DNA from: Shinella pollutisoli
Lineage (GTDB): Bacteria > Pseudomonadota > Alphaproteobacteria > Rhizobiales > Rhizobiaceae
NCBI RefSeq assembly: GCF_024609765.1
Contig: NZ_JANFDG010000030.1
Location: forward strand, 1-64,000
Direction: 5' to 3'
Length of the DNA: 64,000 nt
A model generated the notes under the pieces. That model saw nothing but the letters and a program-made list of their open reading frames with translations, ran no database searches and had not been told where the DNA came from. Numbering within the stretch: the stretch's first letter is position 1; every line of letters begins with the position of its first letter. Of this stretch, positions 25,053-36,545 are shown piece after piece. The position numbers were made by a program, and so were the translations under genes.

Positions 25053-26354
25053 CTACGCGCGCCCGGCCCGGATCATGGAGAAATAGTCCTCGCCGCCGAT
25101 CTGGCCGCCCTTGAGGGCGATCTCCAGGCCGTCGACCGGGCCGCCATGGGCGATGCAGAGCGGAGAGCCCGGCGTCTGCGGCAGCGGCATCTTCAGCGTC
25201 AGGGCGGAAATACCCATCTCGCCGAGCGCGTGGCTGGACGTGTCGCCCCCCGCGACGACGGCGCGGGCGAGGCCGGCACGCGAGACGAGCGCCGACTGGA
25301 TGCGGCCGAGCGCCCTGCCGAGGCGGTGGCGGGCGCCGGACGACGCGTCGAGCGCCCCGCCCCGGTCGGCCGCCGGGCCGAGCGCGGTATAGAGCACGAC
25401 GCTGCGACCGTTCGCCAGCGCCCCGAGGCCCGCGTCGACCGCGTCTGCGACCGCGCCGTCCGCCGCATCGCCGGACAGGGCGAGAGGATCCAGCATGATG
25501 CCCTCGAAGCCGTTTGCCAGCGCATGGCGGATTTGCCGTTCGGTCGTGGGCGAGACGCTGCCCGAGACCACGGCGATGCGGTCCACCGGGCCGGCATCGG
25601 CAAAGACCGGCCGTTCGCCGATCAGGCCTTCGCTGCGCCAGGCGGGGATCAGCGCGTATTCGACGCCGGACGAGCCGCAGACGAAACGGCTCTTCCGGCG
25701 CAGGCCGTTCCATATAAGCGCGCCGGCCGCCGCCTGCGTCGCCGCGTCGAGCACGTCGACAAGCAGGATGTCGGCCTCCTGCGGCGTCTCGCCGCCGAGA
25801 AGCCCGACGAAATCGAGGAGCGCCGAGGAAAGCCCGGTCTGCCGCGCGAGATGCAGCAGCAGGTCGGCCTCGTCCATCGGCGTGACCGGATGGCGCGACA
25901 TCACCGGATGGCGATCGATGCGATAATTGCGGCCCTGGTAGGCGGCGAAGAGCTCGCCGAAGGCCGTGTAGCGGCGGATCTGCGGCGCGCCGACGACGAG
26001 CGGCACCGTCGCGTCGCCGAAGATCTGGCGGCCGATCTCGATCGCCCGGCCGATATTGCCGACATGCGGGGCGGAATCGAAGGTCGAGCAGACCTTGTAG
26101 TGGCAGAGCTCGGCATCGAGCGTCTTCAGCCAGCCGAAGGCCTCGCGAAGATGCACGTCCATCCAGGCCGGCGTCTCGCTGCGGCTGGTACCGGCGAGCC
26201 CGAAGGCCCGCGCACCGGCGAAGCGCGACAATAGCCCGGCATCCGGCACCTTCAGGAAGAGCACGGTCTCGACGCCGCTCGACGCGAGCGCCTCCATGAC
26301 GTCGGTGGAGCCGGTGAAGTCGTCGCCGTAATAGCTGATCAGGGGCCGGACCAT
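25053..26354 (-). CDS. oiaK: Four-carbon acid sugar kinase family protein, probable 3-oxo-isoapionate kinase
   Basis: A 433-residue kinase of the DUF1537 family, which phosphorylates four-carbon acid sugars. The N-terminal domain opens with ISYYGDDFTGSTDVMEAL, the typical acid-sugar binding signature, and continues with YKVCSTFDSAPHVGNIGRAI. The C-terminal nucleotide domain has VVAGGDTSSHALGEMGISAL near residue 380. In D-apionate catabolism OiaK makes 3-oxo-isoapionate-4-phosphate, the substrate of the RuBisCO-like protein encoded just upstream with a three-base gap. The pairing of these two families with the apiose genes makes the assignment strong, although by context. Confidence 0.85.
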   Translation of the reverse strand: MVRPLISYYGDDFTGSTDVMEALASSGVETVLFLKVPDAGLLSRFAGARAFGLAGTSRSETPAWMDVHLREAFGWLKTLDAELCHYKVCSTFDSAPHVGNIGRAIEIGRQIFGDATVPLVVGAPQIRRYTAFGELFAAYQGRNYRIDRHPVMSRHPVTPMDEADLLLHLARQTGLSSALLDFVGLLGGETPQEADILLVDVLDAATQAAAGALIWNGLRRKSRFVCGSSGVEYALIPAWRSEGLIGERPVFADAGPVDRIAVVSGSVSPTTERQIRHALANGFEGIMLDPLALSGDAADGAVADAVDAGLGALANGRSVVLYTALGPAADRGGALDASSGARHRLGRALGRIQSALVSRAGLARAVVAGGDTSSHALGEMGISALTLKMPLPQTPGSPLCIAHGGPVDGLEIALKGGQIGGEDYFSMIRAGRA

Positions 26355-26357
26355 GGC

Positions 26358-27614
26358 TCAGGACGCCTTGCCGTCGGCGAACTTCTCCAGGGACTGGGCG
26401 AGTTCGGGATGATCCTTCGCGTAGGTTTCGAGCGGCACGCCGGCGACCGCGGCCTCCCACGCCTGCTGCACCGCCTTCACGCCGGCGCCCGGCCCGCCGG
26501 GATGGCTGACGATGCCGCCGCCGCACAGATAGAGCAGATCCGTCGAGCCGCCCGTCGCCGCGATCGTCTCCGGCGCCTGCCCGCCCCACTGGCCGGAGCA
26601 GACGACCGGCAGGGCGACATCCTTCGCGGAGAAGAGCGGCGCGCTGACCGCCCTGTAGGAGCGCACGAAGCTCTCGTCCGGTTCCCAGTATTTCACGCGG
26701 ATGCCGTTGATCTGGAACTGGTCGACGCCGAGAAGCCGCCAGAACTGCTGCCAGACGGAGAATTCGAAGCCGAGGCCGGCGTGGCGGGTGAGGATGTCCC
26801 AGCCGTTCCGGTGGGCGTGCAGCACGAGGCCGGAGCGCTTGCGCAGGAAGGACAGGCCGCCGAACCCGACCGAGTTGATGTTGACCACGGCGCAATTGCC
26901 CCCGGCCTCGAGCACCAGATCGTGGTTGCGCATCATCTCGTCCGGATCGGCATGGCTGATGCCGAAGGCATACATGACCTTCTTGCCCGTCTTCTGCTCG
27001 TGGTCGAGGATCTTCGGCATGATCGCCGCCACGCGCTCCTTCAGCGGCGAATAGGCCGGGCTCATCAGCTTCTCGTCGTCCTTGACGAAGTCGACGCCCG
27101 CCGCGATCAGTTCGCCGACCATCTCGGCCGTCTCGTGCGGCCGGAGGCCGAGCGCGGGCTTGACGATCGTGCCGATGATCGGCCGGCCCCGGACGCCCGT
27201 CAGCGCGAAGCTGCCCGGCACGCCGAACTGCGGCCCCGGATGCGCCGCGGCGAATTCCTGCGGCAGCTTCATGTCGACGATGCGGATGCCCGTCAGGCCC
27301 TTGATGGAGAAGACGCCGCCGATCGCGATCGTCATCAGCGCCGAAAGGTCGGTGCCGATCGCGTCCATCGGGAAGTCGATGTCCACGTCGGCACGATTGA
27401 ACGCCGTCGCGCCCGCCGCCTCGCCGGGAAAGGAGGCGTGATCGGCCGCCGGCAGCGGGCGCACGGCGACGACGCGCGCTGCCACGCGGGCCTTCAGCTC
27501 CTCCGTCTCGCCCGGCAGCGCCACGAAGGTACCCGTCGACTGGTCGCTCGCAATCTTCGTCGCCATCGCCTCCACGGAGCCGGGGGTCTCTATCCGATAG
27601 GTCAGGCGTATCAC
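26358..27614 (-). CDS. oiaX: RuBisCO-like protein, probable 3-oxo-isoapionate-4-phosphate decarboxylase
   Basis: A 418-residue RuBisCO-like protein. The metal-site motif KDDE is kept at residues 178-181 (lysine carbamylation site K178, ligands D180 and E181). Lys152 lies in TIVKPALGL, the HxHR region is VLHAHRNGWDI, and the phosphate-binding segments SGQWGGQ and GGGIVSHPGG are present. In the published D-apionate pathways, RuBisCO-like proteins OiaX and OiaT act on 3-oxo-isoapionate-4-phosphate. OiaX decarboxylates it to L-erythrulose-1-phosphate; OiaT is a transcarboxylase/hydrolase. I favour OiaX because of the rhizobial context but cannot exclude OiaT. The gene has its own promoter region with a NanR-like box. 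Confidence 0.82.
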   Translation of the reverse strand: MIRLTYRIETPGSVEAMATKIASDQSTGTFVALPGETEELKARVAARVVAVRPLPAADHASFPGEAAGATAFNRADVDIDFPMDAIGTDLSALMTIAIGGVFSIKGLTGIRIVDMKLPQEFAAAHPGPQFGVPGSFALTGVRGRPIIGTIVKPALGLRPHETAEMVGELIAAGVDFVKDDEKLMSPAYSPLKERVAAIMPKILDHEQKTGKKVMYAFGISHADPDEMMRNHDLVLEAGGNCAVVNINSVGFGGLSFLRKRSGLVLHAHRNGWDILTRHAGLGFEFSVWQQFWRLLGVDQFQINGIRVKYWEPDESFVRSYRAVSAPLFSAKDVALPVVCSGQWGGQAPETIAATGGSTDLLYLCGGGIVSHPGGPGAGVKAVQQAWEAAVAGVPLETYAKDHPELAQSLEKFADGKAS

Positions 27615-27651
27615 GGTATTCCCTCCGCCGCAGCGCTTGTTGGCGTTTGCA

Positions 27652-27662
27652 AACTGGTATAA
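27652..27662 (+). promoter_or_regulatory. NanR-like box upstream of oiaX
   Basis: The forward strand reads AACTGGTATAA, which contains GGTATA, the repeat unit recognised by E. coli NanR. On the reverse strand the element overlaps a possible -10 (TATACC) placed 16 bases after TTGCAA, so a bound repressor would block the oiaX promoter. It also lies between oiaX and the divergent regulator gene, and could serve in autoregulation. Confidence 0.65.
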
Positions 27663-27755
27663 TGAGTATTTATGTTATTGCAAGCCGAGGATGGCGAAAG
27701 CTGTTGCGGCGATGGAACTTGATGCATAATCAGGCCTGTCGAAATCGGGTGCCCC

Positions 27756-28472
27756 ATGACCGTCGTTTCCGAACCGATCGTCCGCAAGAAGCTCGCCGAT
27801 GAGGTCTTCGCCCGATTGAAGCTGATGATCGAGACCGGAGAGCTCAAGGCGGGCGACGAGATGCCTTCCGAGCGCGAGCTCATGGAGCGCTACGGCGTCG
27901 GCCGGCCGGCCATCCGCGAGGCGATGCAGGCGCTCGCCGGCAAGGGGCTCGTCGAGATCTCCCACGGCGAGCGCGCCAGGGTGCTGCACATCACCGCCGA
28001 ATCGATCATCCGGCAGGTGGATCTGCCGGCGAAGCTGATGCTCTCCGGCTCGTCGGATTCGCTGGAGCACCTGAAGAGCGCCCGCATCTTCTTCGAGCGC
28101 GGCATGGTCCGCGAGGCCGCCGCGAAGGCGACGCCGGCGCATATCGCCGAGCTGCGCGCCCTGCTCGACAAGCAGAAGGAGAGCCTCGGCGACGCCGACG
28201 CCTTCATCGACGCCGACATGGAATTCCACCAGTGCATCGCGCGGATTTCCGGCAACCCGATCTTCGCCGCGGTCAGCGGCGCGATGCTCGGCTGGCTGAA
28301 GTCCTATCATACGGAAATGCTCATCTGGACGGGCCGCGAGAATTTCACGCTCGCCGAGCACGAGGAGATCATCCGCGCGATCGAGAAGGGCGACGCCGAC
28401 CTCGCCGAACGGGCGATGATCAAGCATCTCGAACGCTCCCGCGCGCTCTACGCCCTCAAGGGCCAGAAATAG
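27756..28472 (+). CDS. NanR-like GntR/FCD-family regulator of the D-apiose genes
   Basis: A 238-residue FadR-type regulator. The winged helix (about residues 10-75) has PSERELMERYGVGRPAIREAM followed by GLVEISHGERARV. The FCD ligand domain has DMEFHQCIARISGNPIF and a later HEEIIRAIEKGD. Similarity to E. coli NanR, as I recall its sequence, runs through the whole protein, including the GERARV and GNPIF segments. The gene is divergent from oiaX and convergent, two bases apart, with apnL. Its probable targets are the AACTGGTATAA boxes before oiaX and apnO. The effector is more likely an apiose pathway intermediate than sialic acid. Confidence 0.85.
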   Translation: MTVVSEPIVRKKLADEVFARLKLMIETGELKAGDEMPSERELMERYGVGRPAIREAMQALAGKGLVEISHGERARVLHITAESIIRQVDLPAKLMLSGSSDSLEHLKSARIFFERGMVREAAAKATPAHIAELRALLDKQKESLGDADAFIDADMEFHQCIARISGNPIFAAVSGAMLGWLKSYHTEMLIWTGRENFTLAEHEEIIRAIEKGDADLAERAMIKHLERSRALYALKGQK

Positions 28473-28474
28473 GC

Positions 28475-30343
28475 TCAGCGCGCAACCTCGACACAGCCGT
28501 AGGGCGGAAGCACGATGCGGTCGCCCGCCGCCAACTCTGCACGATCGGCCGCGATCGTCGAAACCTCACGCGGCCCTGCCGGCAGGACGACCGTCTGCGC
28601 TTCCGGCGTGATGTTCGCAAGCAGAAGACGCGCGTGCGTGGCGAGCCCCAGCACCGCATCCGGCCTCGACGTCTCGACGGCGACGAGTTCCTCGCCCGCC
28701 AGGGCGCCGAGCCGCGCCAGCACATGCGCAAGCGGCCGCGGCTCCCCCTTCGCGGCCGCCTCGCCGTCTCCGGCGACAAGGCCGAAGGGGCCGGCAAGCG
28801 TCGAGAGCGTCAGCACTTCCAGCGCCGCCGGCGCGACCGTCGCGGCGTAGGCGAGCGTCCAGGCCGCACCGAACAGGCCGTTGTGCCGCGGATCGGAGTC
28901 CGCCATCGGAATGCGCGAGCGCATGGGGTTCGGTTTCGTCGCGCTGCCATAGGGATTCTGCCGCATGGCGATGGTCGAGGGACCGATGCGGTAGGGCTTG
29001 TCGCCGTAGATCGCGCGCGTCGAGGCAACGACATGGCGCAGCGCCTCGAAGGTCTGCATGACGGAAAGATCGTCGGCCGCATGCACGATCGGGTTGGTGC
29101 AATGGCTGACATAGTCGATCCGGTCGCCGGGCACGCGCTTGCGGTTGAGCTCGGTGAAATAGCTCATCATGCCGCCGCCGAGACGGATGCCGGGAAAGGC
29201 TTTCCGCGCCGCCGCATAGACGTCCGCAAGCGGCGGGCAATCCGGCCACGCGCTGCCGGGTGGCGTCGACTGCCGATCGACCGACGGGCAGACGAACAGC
29301 GTGTCGAGCGTCAATCCCGACTTACCGACGAGTGCGGCGAACCCGGCCATTTCCTCATCGAGCGGACGTCGGCACGGGACGGCCAGTTCCAGCGTCACCC
29401 TGAGGCCGGACCGCGCGGCGATCTCCGCGTAGCCCTCCAGCGCCGCGATGCCGTGCCCCGCACCGGGATCGAAATGGGCGATCAGATGCCGGGCGCCGAC
29501 CGTCTTCAGGAGATCGAGCGCGGTCAGTTCCCCGGCGAGGCACTCCGGTCTGAGGCCGACGCCGATCTCCGGAAGCCGGGTTCCCGTCGGCGCCAGCCGC
29601 AGCGAGATCGCGTCCGACGCGCCGGCGGCGTGCGCAGCCCCCTCCTCCGACCGGATGTCGACGGAGATCTCCTGGCGGAACGGCACGTTCTTCGGCACGA
29701 GATAGGGCCACGGCAGCGCCAGCGGCCGCACATAGGTCTTGTAGGAGCCGTCGGTCCAGTTGCGCTGGTCCTCCATCTCGAAGGTATCGCCCGCGAATTC
29801 CGTCGTCGCTTCGATGCCGGGCGCGACGCGATGGGTGATCGCGGCGATGTCCTTGAAGGGCTGCCAGGGCTCGATCCGCTCCGGCCAGCGCGCCCGCTCG
29901 ACGCTGCCGTCACCGTGGCGGACCTCGACCGGCTCGCCCGCCACGCCGACCACCGGATGCAGCACGACGAAGCCGGCCCGCGCCGTCTCGAAATCGGCGT
30001 CGCTGACGCAATCGGCGGAGAAGGTCACACCTTGCGGCGTGCCGGAAATGGCGATCGCGCAATCGAGATTGGCACCGGAGGGCGCGGTGAAGCGGGCACG
30101 GTAGGTGACGGAGAAGCCGTCTTCGGTTTCCTTCACGGCGAGATCGGCGATCGTGGCATTACAGGTGCCCCAGTCCCGGTCGCGCACGAGGAAGGCGATG
30201 CCGCGCAGCACCTCGTGGCCGCGGAAACGCAGGGTGCGGAGATTGCCGTCCTGCAGGGTCACGGCGAGATCGCCGGCGGCGAGCGTCCGGCTTTCCGGCT
30301 CGCGCTCGCTCGTGCCGTAGAGCCGGAGCCGGTCGTCGCTCAT
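28475..30343 (-). CDS. apnL: D-apionate lactonase
   Basis: A 622-residue protein matching the size and neighbourhood of ApnL, the lactonase that opens D-apionolactone to D-apionate. It has no signal peptide, so it acts in the cytoplasm. The N-terminal 250 residues look like a beta-rich domain (LRTLRFRGHEVLRGIAFLVR, FVVLHPVVGVAGEPVEV). A barrel-like middle follows with RHLIAHFDPGAGHG and IRLGGGMMSYFTELNRKR, and a small C-terminal beta domain ends the protein. The ATG at 30343 overlaps the stop of the dehydrogenase gene by four bases. I recognise it mainly from length, operon and general pattern; the catalytic residues are not evident to me. Confidence 0.8.
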   Translation of the reverse strand: MSDDRLRLYGTSEREPESRTLAAGDLAVTLQDGNLRTLRFRGHEVLRGIAFLVRDRDWGTCNATIADLAVKETEDGFSVTYRARFTAPSGANLDCAIAISGTPQGVTFSADCVSDADFETARAGFVVLHPVVGVAGEPVEVRHGDGSVERARWPERIEPWQPFKDIAAITHRVAPGIEATTEFAGDTFEMEDQRNWTDGSYKTYVRPLALPWPYLVPKNVPFRQEISVDIRSEEGAAHAAGASDAISLRLAPTGTRLPEIGVGLRPECLAGELTALDLLKTVGARHLIAHFDPGAGHGIAALEGYAEIAARSGLRVTLELAVPCRRPLDEEMAGFAALVGKSGLTLDTLFVCPSVDRQSTPPGSAWPDCPPLADVYAAARKAFPGIRLGGGMMSYFTELNRKRVPGDRIDYVSHCTNPIVHAADDLSVMQTFEALRHVVASTRAIYGDKPYRIGPSTIAMRQNPYGSATKPNPMRSRIPMADSDPRHNGLFGAAWTLAYAATVAPAALEVLTLSTLAGPFGLVAGDGEAAAKGEPRPLAHVLARLGALAGEELVAVETSRPDAVLGLATHARLLLANITPEAQTVVLPAGPREVSTIAADRAELAAGDRIVLPPYGCVEVAR

Positions 30344-31374
30344 GCCAGCAGCTCTCCGAGGGAAACGGTCTCTCCGCGTTCGGCGCTGAGGTAGGCGGCC
30401 TCGACCAGCGCGAAGGTCTTCAGGTTGTCCCGGCCGGACGTGTCCGGCTCCCGGCCCGCGGCGAGCCGCTCGATCCAGTGCCTCTGGATCAGCGCCACGC
30501 TCTCCTGGATATTGTGCCAGGGCCGCGAGGCCCAGGGCAGCAGGCTCGGCGCGACAGTGCTTTGCGTCGTGCCATCCGGGCTGTGGACGGTGAGGCGATA
30601 ATCCTTGCCGAGGCGGAGCGTGCCCCTGTCGCCGTCGATCTCGACGAAGGTTTCCGGGAACGGCTCCTCCGGCAGCCTCGTCGCATAGCTGACGTCGACG
30701 ATCGAGGTGACGCCGCCCTCGTGGTCGAGGAGCATGGTCGCCACGTCCTCGCCGGCGATCGCCGGATTGATGCGGCGGGTGCGCGCGGTCATGCGGGTCG
30801 CATCGCCGAACAGGAAGCGGGCGATGTCGAGCGAATGGATGCCGAGGTCCTCGATGATGAACCGCTTGCCCTTGGCGAGATAGGGCTGGCCGGAGAAGAC
30901 GTCGAAGCCGGAGCGGAAGGAGACGCGGCCCCAGAACGGCGCGCCGATCGCGCCGGAATCCAGCACCTGCCTCACCGCGAGGATCGGCGTCTGCCAGCGG
31001 AAGTTTTCGTGGATCATCAGCGGGATGCCGGCGGCCTCCGCCGCGGCGACCATGGCCTTGGCGTCGGCGAGCGTCGGCGCGAAGGGCTTCTGGCAGATCG
31101 CCGGCACCTTGTGGCGTGCGGCAAGCTCCACCAGCGCCCGGTGGCTGCCGACCGTCGTGGCGATGTCGACGAAATCGAAGCCGCCGTCGGAGAACATCTC
31201 GTCCGCCGAGGCATAGCGCCGGGCGACGCCGAACTGGTCGCCGACGATTTTCAGCCGCTCCGGATCGCGGTCGCAGATGGCGACGATCTCCACGTCGGCG
31301 AGATCCCGCCAGCCGTGCATCTGGTTGACGGCGAAGAAGCCGCAGCCGATCAGGGCGCCCTTGAACCTTGCCAT
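30340..31374 (-). CDS. apsD: Gfo/Idh/MocA-family oxidoreductase, probable D-apiose dehydrogenase
   Basis: A 344-residue NAD(P)-dependent dehydrogenase. The Rossmann start is FKGALIGCGFFAVNQMHGW and the C-terminal domain shows LGIHSLDIARFLFGD with the catalytic D/H pair of the family. The usual EKP motif is replaced by QKP (in PAICQKPFAPT), which keeps the lysine. It oxidises D-apiose to D-apionolactone, the substrate of ApnL encoded next. The frame is open upstream, but the ATG at 31374 gives the family N-terminus and lies two bases after the permease stop. Assignment to D-apiose rests on the complete pathway around it. Confidence 0.83.
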   Translation of the reverse strand: MARFKGALIGCGFFAVNQMHGWRDLADVEIVAICDRDPERLKIVGDQFGVARRYASADEMFSDGGFDFVDIATTVGSHRALVELAARHKVPAICQKPFAPTLADAKAMVAAAEAAGIPLMIHENFRWQTPILAVRQVLDSGAIGAPFWGRVSFRSGFDVFSGQPYLAKGKRFIIEDLGIHSLDIARFLFGDATRMTARTRRINPAIAGEDVATMLLDHEGGVTSIVDVSYATRLPEEPFPETFVEIDGDRGTLRLGKDYRLTVHSPDGTTQSTVAPSLLPWASRPWHNIQESVALIQRHWIERLAAGREPDTSGRDNLKTFALVEAAYLSAERGETVSLGELLA

Positions 31375-31376
31375 TC

Positions 31377-32441
31377 TCAGCCCGCCTTCGCCAGTTGCAT
31401 TAGGGTGACGCGCTGCTGCAGGCGGCGCTGCGCCTGGTCGACCACGACCGCGACGATGATCACCAGACCCTTGATCACCATCTGCCAGAAGGAACTCACG
31501 CCCATCATCACCAGCCCGTCGGACAGGATGCCGATCACGAAGGCGCCGATGATCGTGCCGCCGATCGTGCCGCGCCCGCCCGACATGGATGTACCACCGA
31601 GAACGGCCGCCGCAATGGCATTCAGCTCCAGGTTCGTGCCGGTCGCCGGATGCGAGGCCATCAGCTCGGAGGAGATGATAAGACCGACGATCGCCGCGCA
31701 GAAGCCGGAGAACATGTAGACGAACATCTTTACCCGGTTGACGCGGATGCCGGACATGCGCGCAGCGCGCTCGTTGCCGCCGACGGCGAAGATATGCCGG
31801 CCGAGCGGCACGAAGCGGGCGAAATAGGCCGCCCCCAGCGCCACGACGATGAGGATCCACACGGAGACCGGCAGCCCGAGGATCGTGCCGGAGCCGAGAT
31901 AGGAAAAGCCCTGGTTGCCGAGGTCCTCGCGGCCGGTGAGGTTGGGCAGCGTCTGGCCGTCGGAATAGAGGAGCGCCATGCCGCGCGCGACATAGAGGGT
32001 CCCGAGCGTGGCGATGAAGGGCGCAACGTTCAGCTTGGTGATGAGCAGGCCGTTGACCGCGCCGATCAGGATGCCGACGACCGCGACGATCAGCGCCACC
32101 TCGAAGACGTTGAAATAGGCCGTGTAGCCGAGCGGCAGCGCCACGCCGTACATGATGAGGCCGCCGGCGATCATGCCGCAGAGGCCGACGATGGAGCCGA
32201 CCGAGAGGTCGATGCCGCCGGTGATGATGACGAAGGTCATGCCGATGGCGAGGAAGGCGTTCTGCGTCGCGTGCTTCGACATCAGGATCATGTTCGCGGT
32301 CGAGAGGAAATTCGGCGCGAAGATCGAGAAGAAGATGATCACCGCGAAGAGCGCGATGAAGGTGCGGAGCTTCATCAGCGTGAGGAGGGCCGCACCCCCG
32401 GAGAGGCTGCCGGCGGCGGCAGTTTGCGTTGCTGTCGTCAT
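31377..32441 (-). CDS. ABC sugar transporter permease (RbsC type), D-apiose importer
   Basis: A 354-residue permease of the ribose/xylose type with about ten membrane segments. Marks are FVIITGGIDLSVGSIVGLCG, FIATLGTLYVARGMALL, GRHIFAVGGNERAARMSGI and the C-terminal GGTSMSGGRGTIGGTIIGA. The start shares one base with the ATPase stop (TGATG), so translation is coupled. It forms the channel for the sugar bound by the protein at 34676-35617. Confidence 0.9.
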   Translation of the reverse strand: MTTATQTAAAGSLSGGAALLTLMKLRTFIALFAVIIFFSIFAPNFLSTANMILMSKHATQNAFLAIGMTFVIITGGIDLSVGSIVGLCGMIAGGLIMYGVALPLGYTAYFNVFEVALIVAVVGILIGAVNGLLITKLNVAPFIATLGTLYVARGMALLYSDGQTLPNLTGREDLGNQGFSYLGSGTILGLPVSVWILIVVALGAAYFARFVPLGRHIFAVGGNERAARMSGIRVNRVKMFVYMFSGFCAAIVGLIISSELMASHPATGTNLELNAIAAAVLGGTSMSGGRGTIGGTIIGAFVIGILSDGLVMMGVSSFWQMVIKGLVIIVAVVVDQAQRRLQQRVTLMQLAKAG

Positions 32442-33970
32442 CACGCATGCATCCTTCTGGTCTTGTGTCCCTCGGCGGAAGCCGAGACGATCATCTCCTC
32501 GGTGGCGTCCCTGCGGTCGACCACCGTCACAAGGCGGCCGTTGCTCATCACGGCGATGCGGTCGGAGAGCGCCATGACCTCTTCCAGGTCGGAGGTGGAA
32601 AACAGGATGGCGAGCCCCTCGCCGGCGAGCCGCCGCATGGTGCGGAAGACGTCCGCCTTGGCGCCGACGTCGATGCCGCGGCTCGGCTCGTCCATCAGCA
32701 GAACCTTGGGCCCGGTCATCAGCGCCTTGCCGATCACCACCTTCTGCTGGTTGCCGCCCGACATGGAGGTGACGTCGAATTCCGGGTTCCGCGCCTTGAT
32801 CGACAGGCTGCGGATCGCCTCCAGGATGGCGTTCTTCTCCCGCTTGAGGTCGATGTGGAAGCCGGCCCGCACGAACTGGCCGAGGCTCGCCATGGAGAGG
32901 TTGTCGGCGATCGACATGGACTGCACGAGGCCCTCGCGCTGCCGGTCCTCCGGGATCAGCGCCAGCCCCTCGCGGATGCGCCGGGTCGTGTCGCGGCCCT
33001 TCAGCTCCTCGCCCTCGACGAAGACCTTGCCGGAGGAATGCGCGTGCCGGCCCATGATGCATTCGAAGAGCTCGGAGCGCCCCGCGCCCATCAGGCCGTA
33101 GATGCCGAGGATCTCGCCCCTGCGCACGCCGAGCGAGACGTGGTCGACGGCATAGCCGCCCTGCGCGCGCGGCAGGCAGATGTCCTCGGTGCGGAAGACC
33201 TCCTCGCCCGGCTCGTGCTCGACGGGCTTGGCAAAGTCCTTGGCGTCGGAGCCGATCATCGAGCGGACGATCCAGCGTGTGTCGATGTCCTTGACCAGGG
33301 CGTGGCCGGTGATCTCGCCGTCCTTCAGCACGGTGATGTAGTCGCCGATGCGCATCAGCTCCTCCAGCCGGTGCGAGATATAGACGATGGCGACGCCACG
33401 CGTCTTGAGGTCGGCAATGACGCGGAAGAGCACGTCGACTTCTGCTGCGCTCAGCGCCGAGGTGGGCTCGTCCATGATGAGGATGCGGGTATCGAGCGAG
33501 ACGGCGCGGGCGATCTCGACGAGCTGCTGCTGGCCGATCGGCAGGTCCTCCGCGAGCGTCTCTGCGGAAATGCCGGCTTCGAGCCGGTTCAGGAATTCGT
33601 TCGCCTTCTCGACCTGCGCCTTGTGGTCGATGCCGCGAAGGCCGCGGGTGATCTCGCGGGTCGCGAAGATGTTCTCGGCGACGGAGAGGTTGCCGAAGAG
33701 GTTCAGCTCCTGGAAGACGATGCCGATGCCGTGGCGCACCGCGTCCGCCGGGCTCGAAAGCTCGATGCGCTCGCCGTCGAGAAAGATCTCGCCGAGCGTC
33801 GGGCGCTCGACGCCGGCGATGATGCGCATCATCGTCGACTTGCCGGCGCCGTTCTCGCCGACGAGCACGTTGACCGCGCCGCGATGCAGCTTCAGGTTCG
33901 CTTTCTTCAGCGCGACGATGCCGGAATAGGCCTTGGTAATGTCCTTGAGTTCGAGGATGACGTCGTCCAT
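32441..33970 (-). CDS. ABC sugar transporter ATP-binding protein (RbsA type), D-apiose importer
   Basis: A 509-residue double ATPase. The first half has an intact Walker A (GENGAGKST, about residue 38), a signature-like LPIGQQQLVEIAR and Walker B LIMDEPTSAL. The second half has the degenerate P-loop GLMGAGRSE typical of RbsA, an MSGGNQQKVVIGKAL signature and VLLMDEPSRGIDVG. It powers the sugar importer at the inner membrane. It starts two bases after the DUF2291 gene. Confidence 0.92.
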   Translation of the reverse strand: MDDVILELKDITKAYSGIVALKKANLKLHRGAVNVLVGENGAGKSTMMRIIAGVERPTLGEIFLDGERIELSSPADAVRHGIGIVFQELNLFGNLSVAENIFATREITRGLRGIDHKAQVEKANEFLNRLEAGISAETLAEDLPIGQQQLVEIARAVSLDTRILIMDEPTSALSAAEVDVLFRVIADLKTRGVAIVYISHRLEELMRIGDYITVLKDGEITGHALVKDIDTRWIVRSMIGSDAKDFAKPVEHEPGEEVFRTEDICLPRAQGGYAVDHVSLGVRRGEILGIYGLMGAGRSELFECIMGRHAHSSGKVFVEGEELKGRDTTRRIREGLALIPEDRQREGLVQSMSIADNLSMASLGQFVRAGFHIDLKREKNAILEAIRSLSIKARNPEFDVTSMSGGNQQKVVIGKALMTGPKVLLMDEPSRGIDVGAKADVFRTMRRLAGEGLAILFSTSDLEEVMALSDRIAVMSNGRLVTVVDRRDATEEMIVSASAEGHKTRRMHA

Positions 33971-33972
33971 CG

Positions 33973-34608
33973 TCAGCCTCCGATGGCGATCGTGGCGGGC
34001 ACCATCTGCGGCAACTGGCCCTTGGCCGGCAGCGGATAGGCGCCGGTGGCGGTGAGCGTCTTGCCGGTGAGGTTCTCGCGCGGCAGCTTTTCGAGCAGCG
34101 TGCCGTTCACGTAAGTGTTGAACGACTTGCCGAACTGCGCCCATTCGATCTGGTTCTTGAAGGCGTTGAAATCGACGAAATCCAGGCTGTCGCGCAGCGC
34201 CGTGCCGCGGATCGCCGGGCCGATGGCGACGCGCACGTCCGCCTTGGCGTCGCCGTCGACGTCGACGTCCACGTAAGCTGCGCGCGACTTCGTCTCCTCG
34301 GCGACGATCGTGCCGTCGACCCTGGCGATGAAGGTCCAGGGCGCATTGCCCTGCTTTGCCTTGTAGCCGTGCTTCCGGCCGGCCGCATCCGGATCGGCAG
34401 CGGTCGCGGCGAGCACGTCCCGGAGCGGGGCGGCACGCTGTTCCAGATAGGGGATCACCTTGCCGTCCCACATTTCGGCGACCAGCCTGTCGGGATCGAA
34501 GGCGCCGGCCTCGGCTTCCCTGTCCTTGTCGGCGGTCTTGACGAGCTTGCACCCCGTAAGCCCGAGGGCCGAGGCGAGCAGGATGACGGCGGCGGCCTTG
34601 AGACGCAT
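33973..34608 (-). CDS. DUF2291-family periplasmic lipoprotein of the apiose importer operon
   Basis: A 211-residue predicted lipoprotein. The signal is RLKAAAVILLASALGLTGC with a lipobox LTGC, so the mature cysteine would be lipidated. The body has TWTF-like and LPRENLTGKTLTATG segments known in DUF2291 proteins, which recur between the binding-protein and ATPase genes of ribose-type importers. Its molecular role is unknown; assisting the importer is the natural inference. The start at 34608 is preferred over an upstream in-frame ATG because it places the signal at the N-terminus. Confidence 0.82.
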   Translation of the reverse strand: MRLKAAAVILLASALGLTGCKLVKTADKDREAEAGAFDPDRLVAEMWDGKVIPYLEQRAAPLRDVLAATAADPDAAGRKHGYKAKQGNAPWTFIARVDGTIVAEETKSRAAYVDVDVDGDAKADVRVAIGPAIRGTALRDSLDFVDFNAFKNQIEWAQFGKSFNTYVNGTLLEKLPRENLTGKTLTATGAYPLPAKGQLPQMVPATIAIGG

Positions 34609-34675
34609 CGCTGGTAAACTCCGGCAAATGGCGGGCGCGGGGTGAATATACACCCCGCGCCCCGGTCCTGGGAGA

Positions 34676-36545
<1,870 letters not shown>
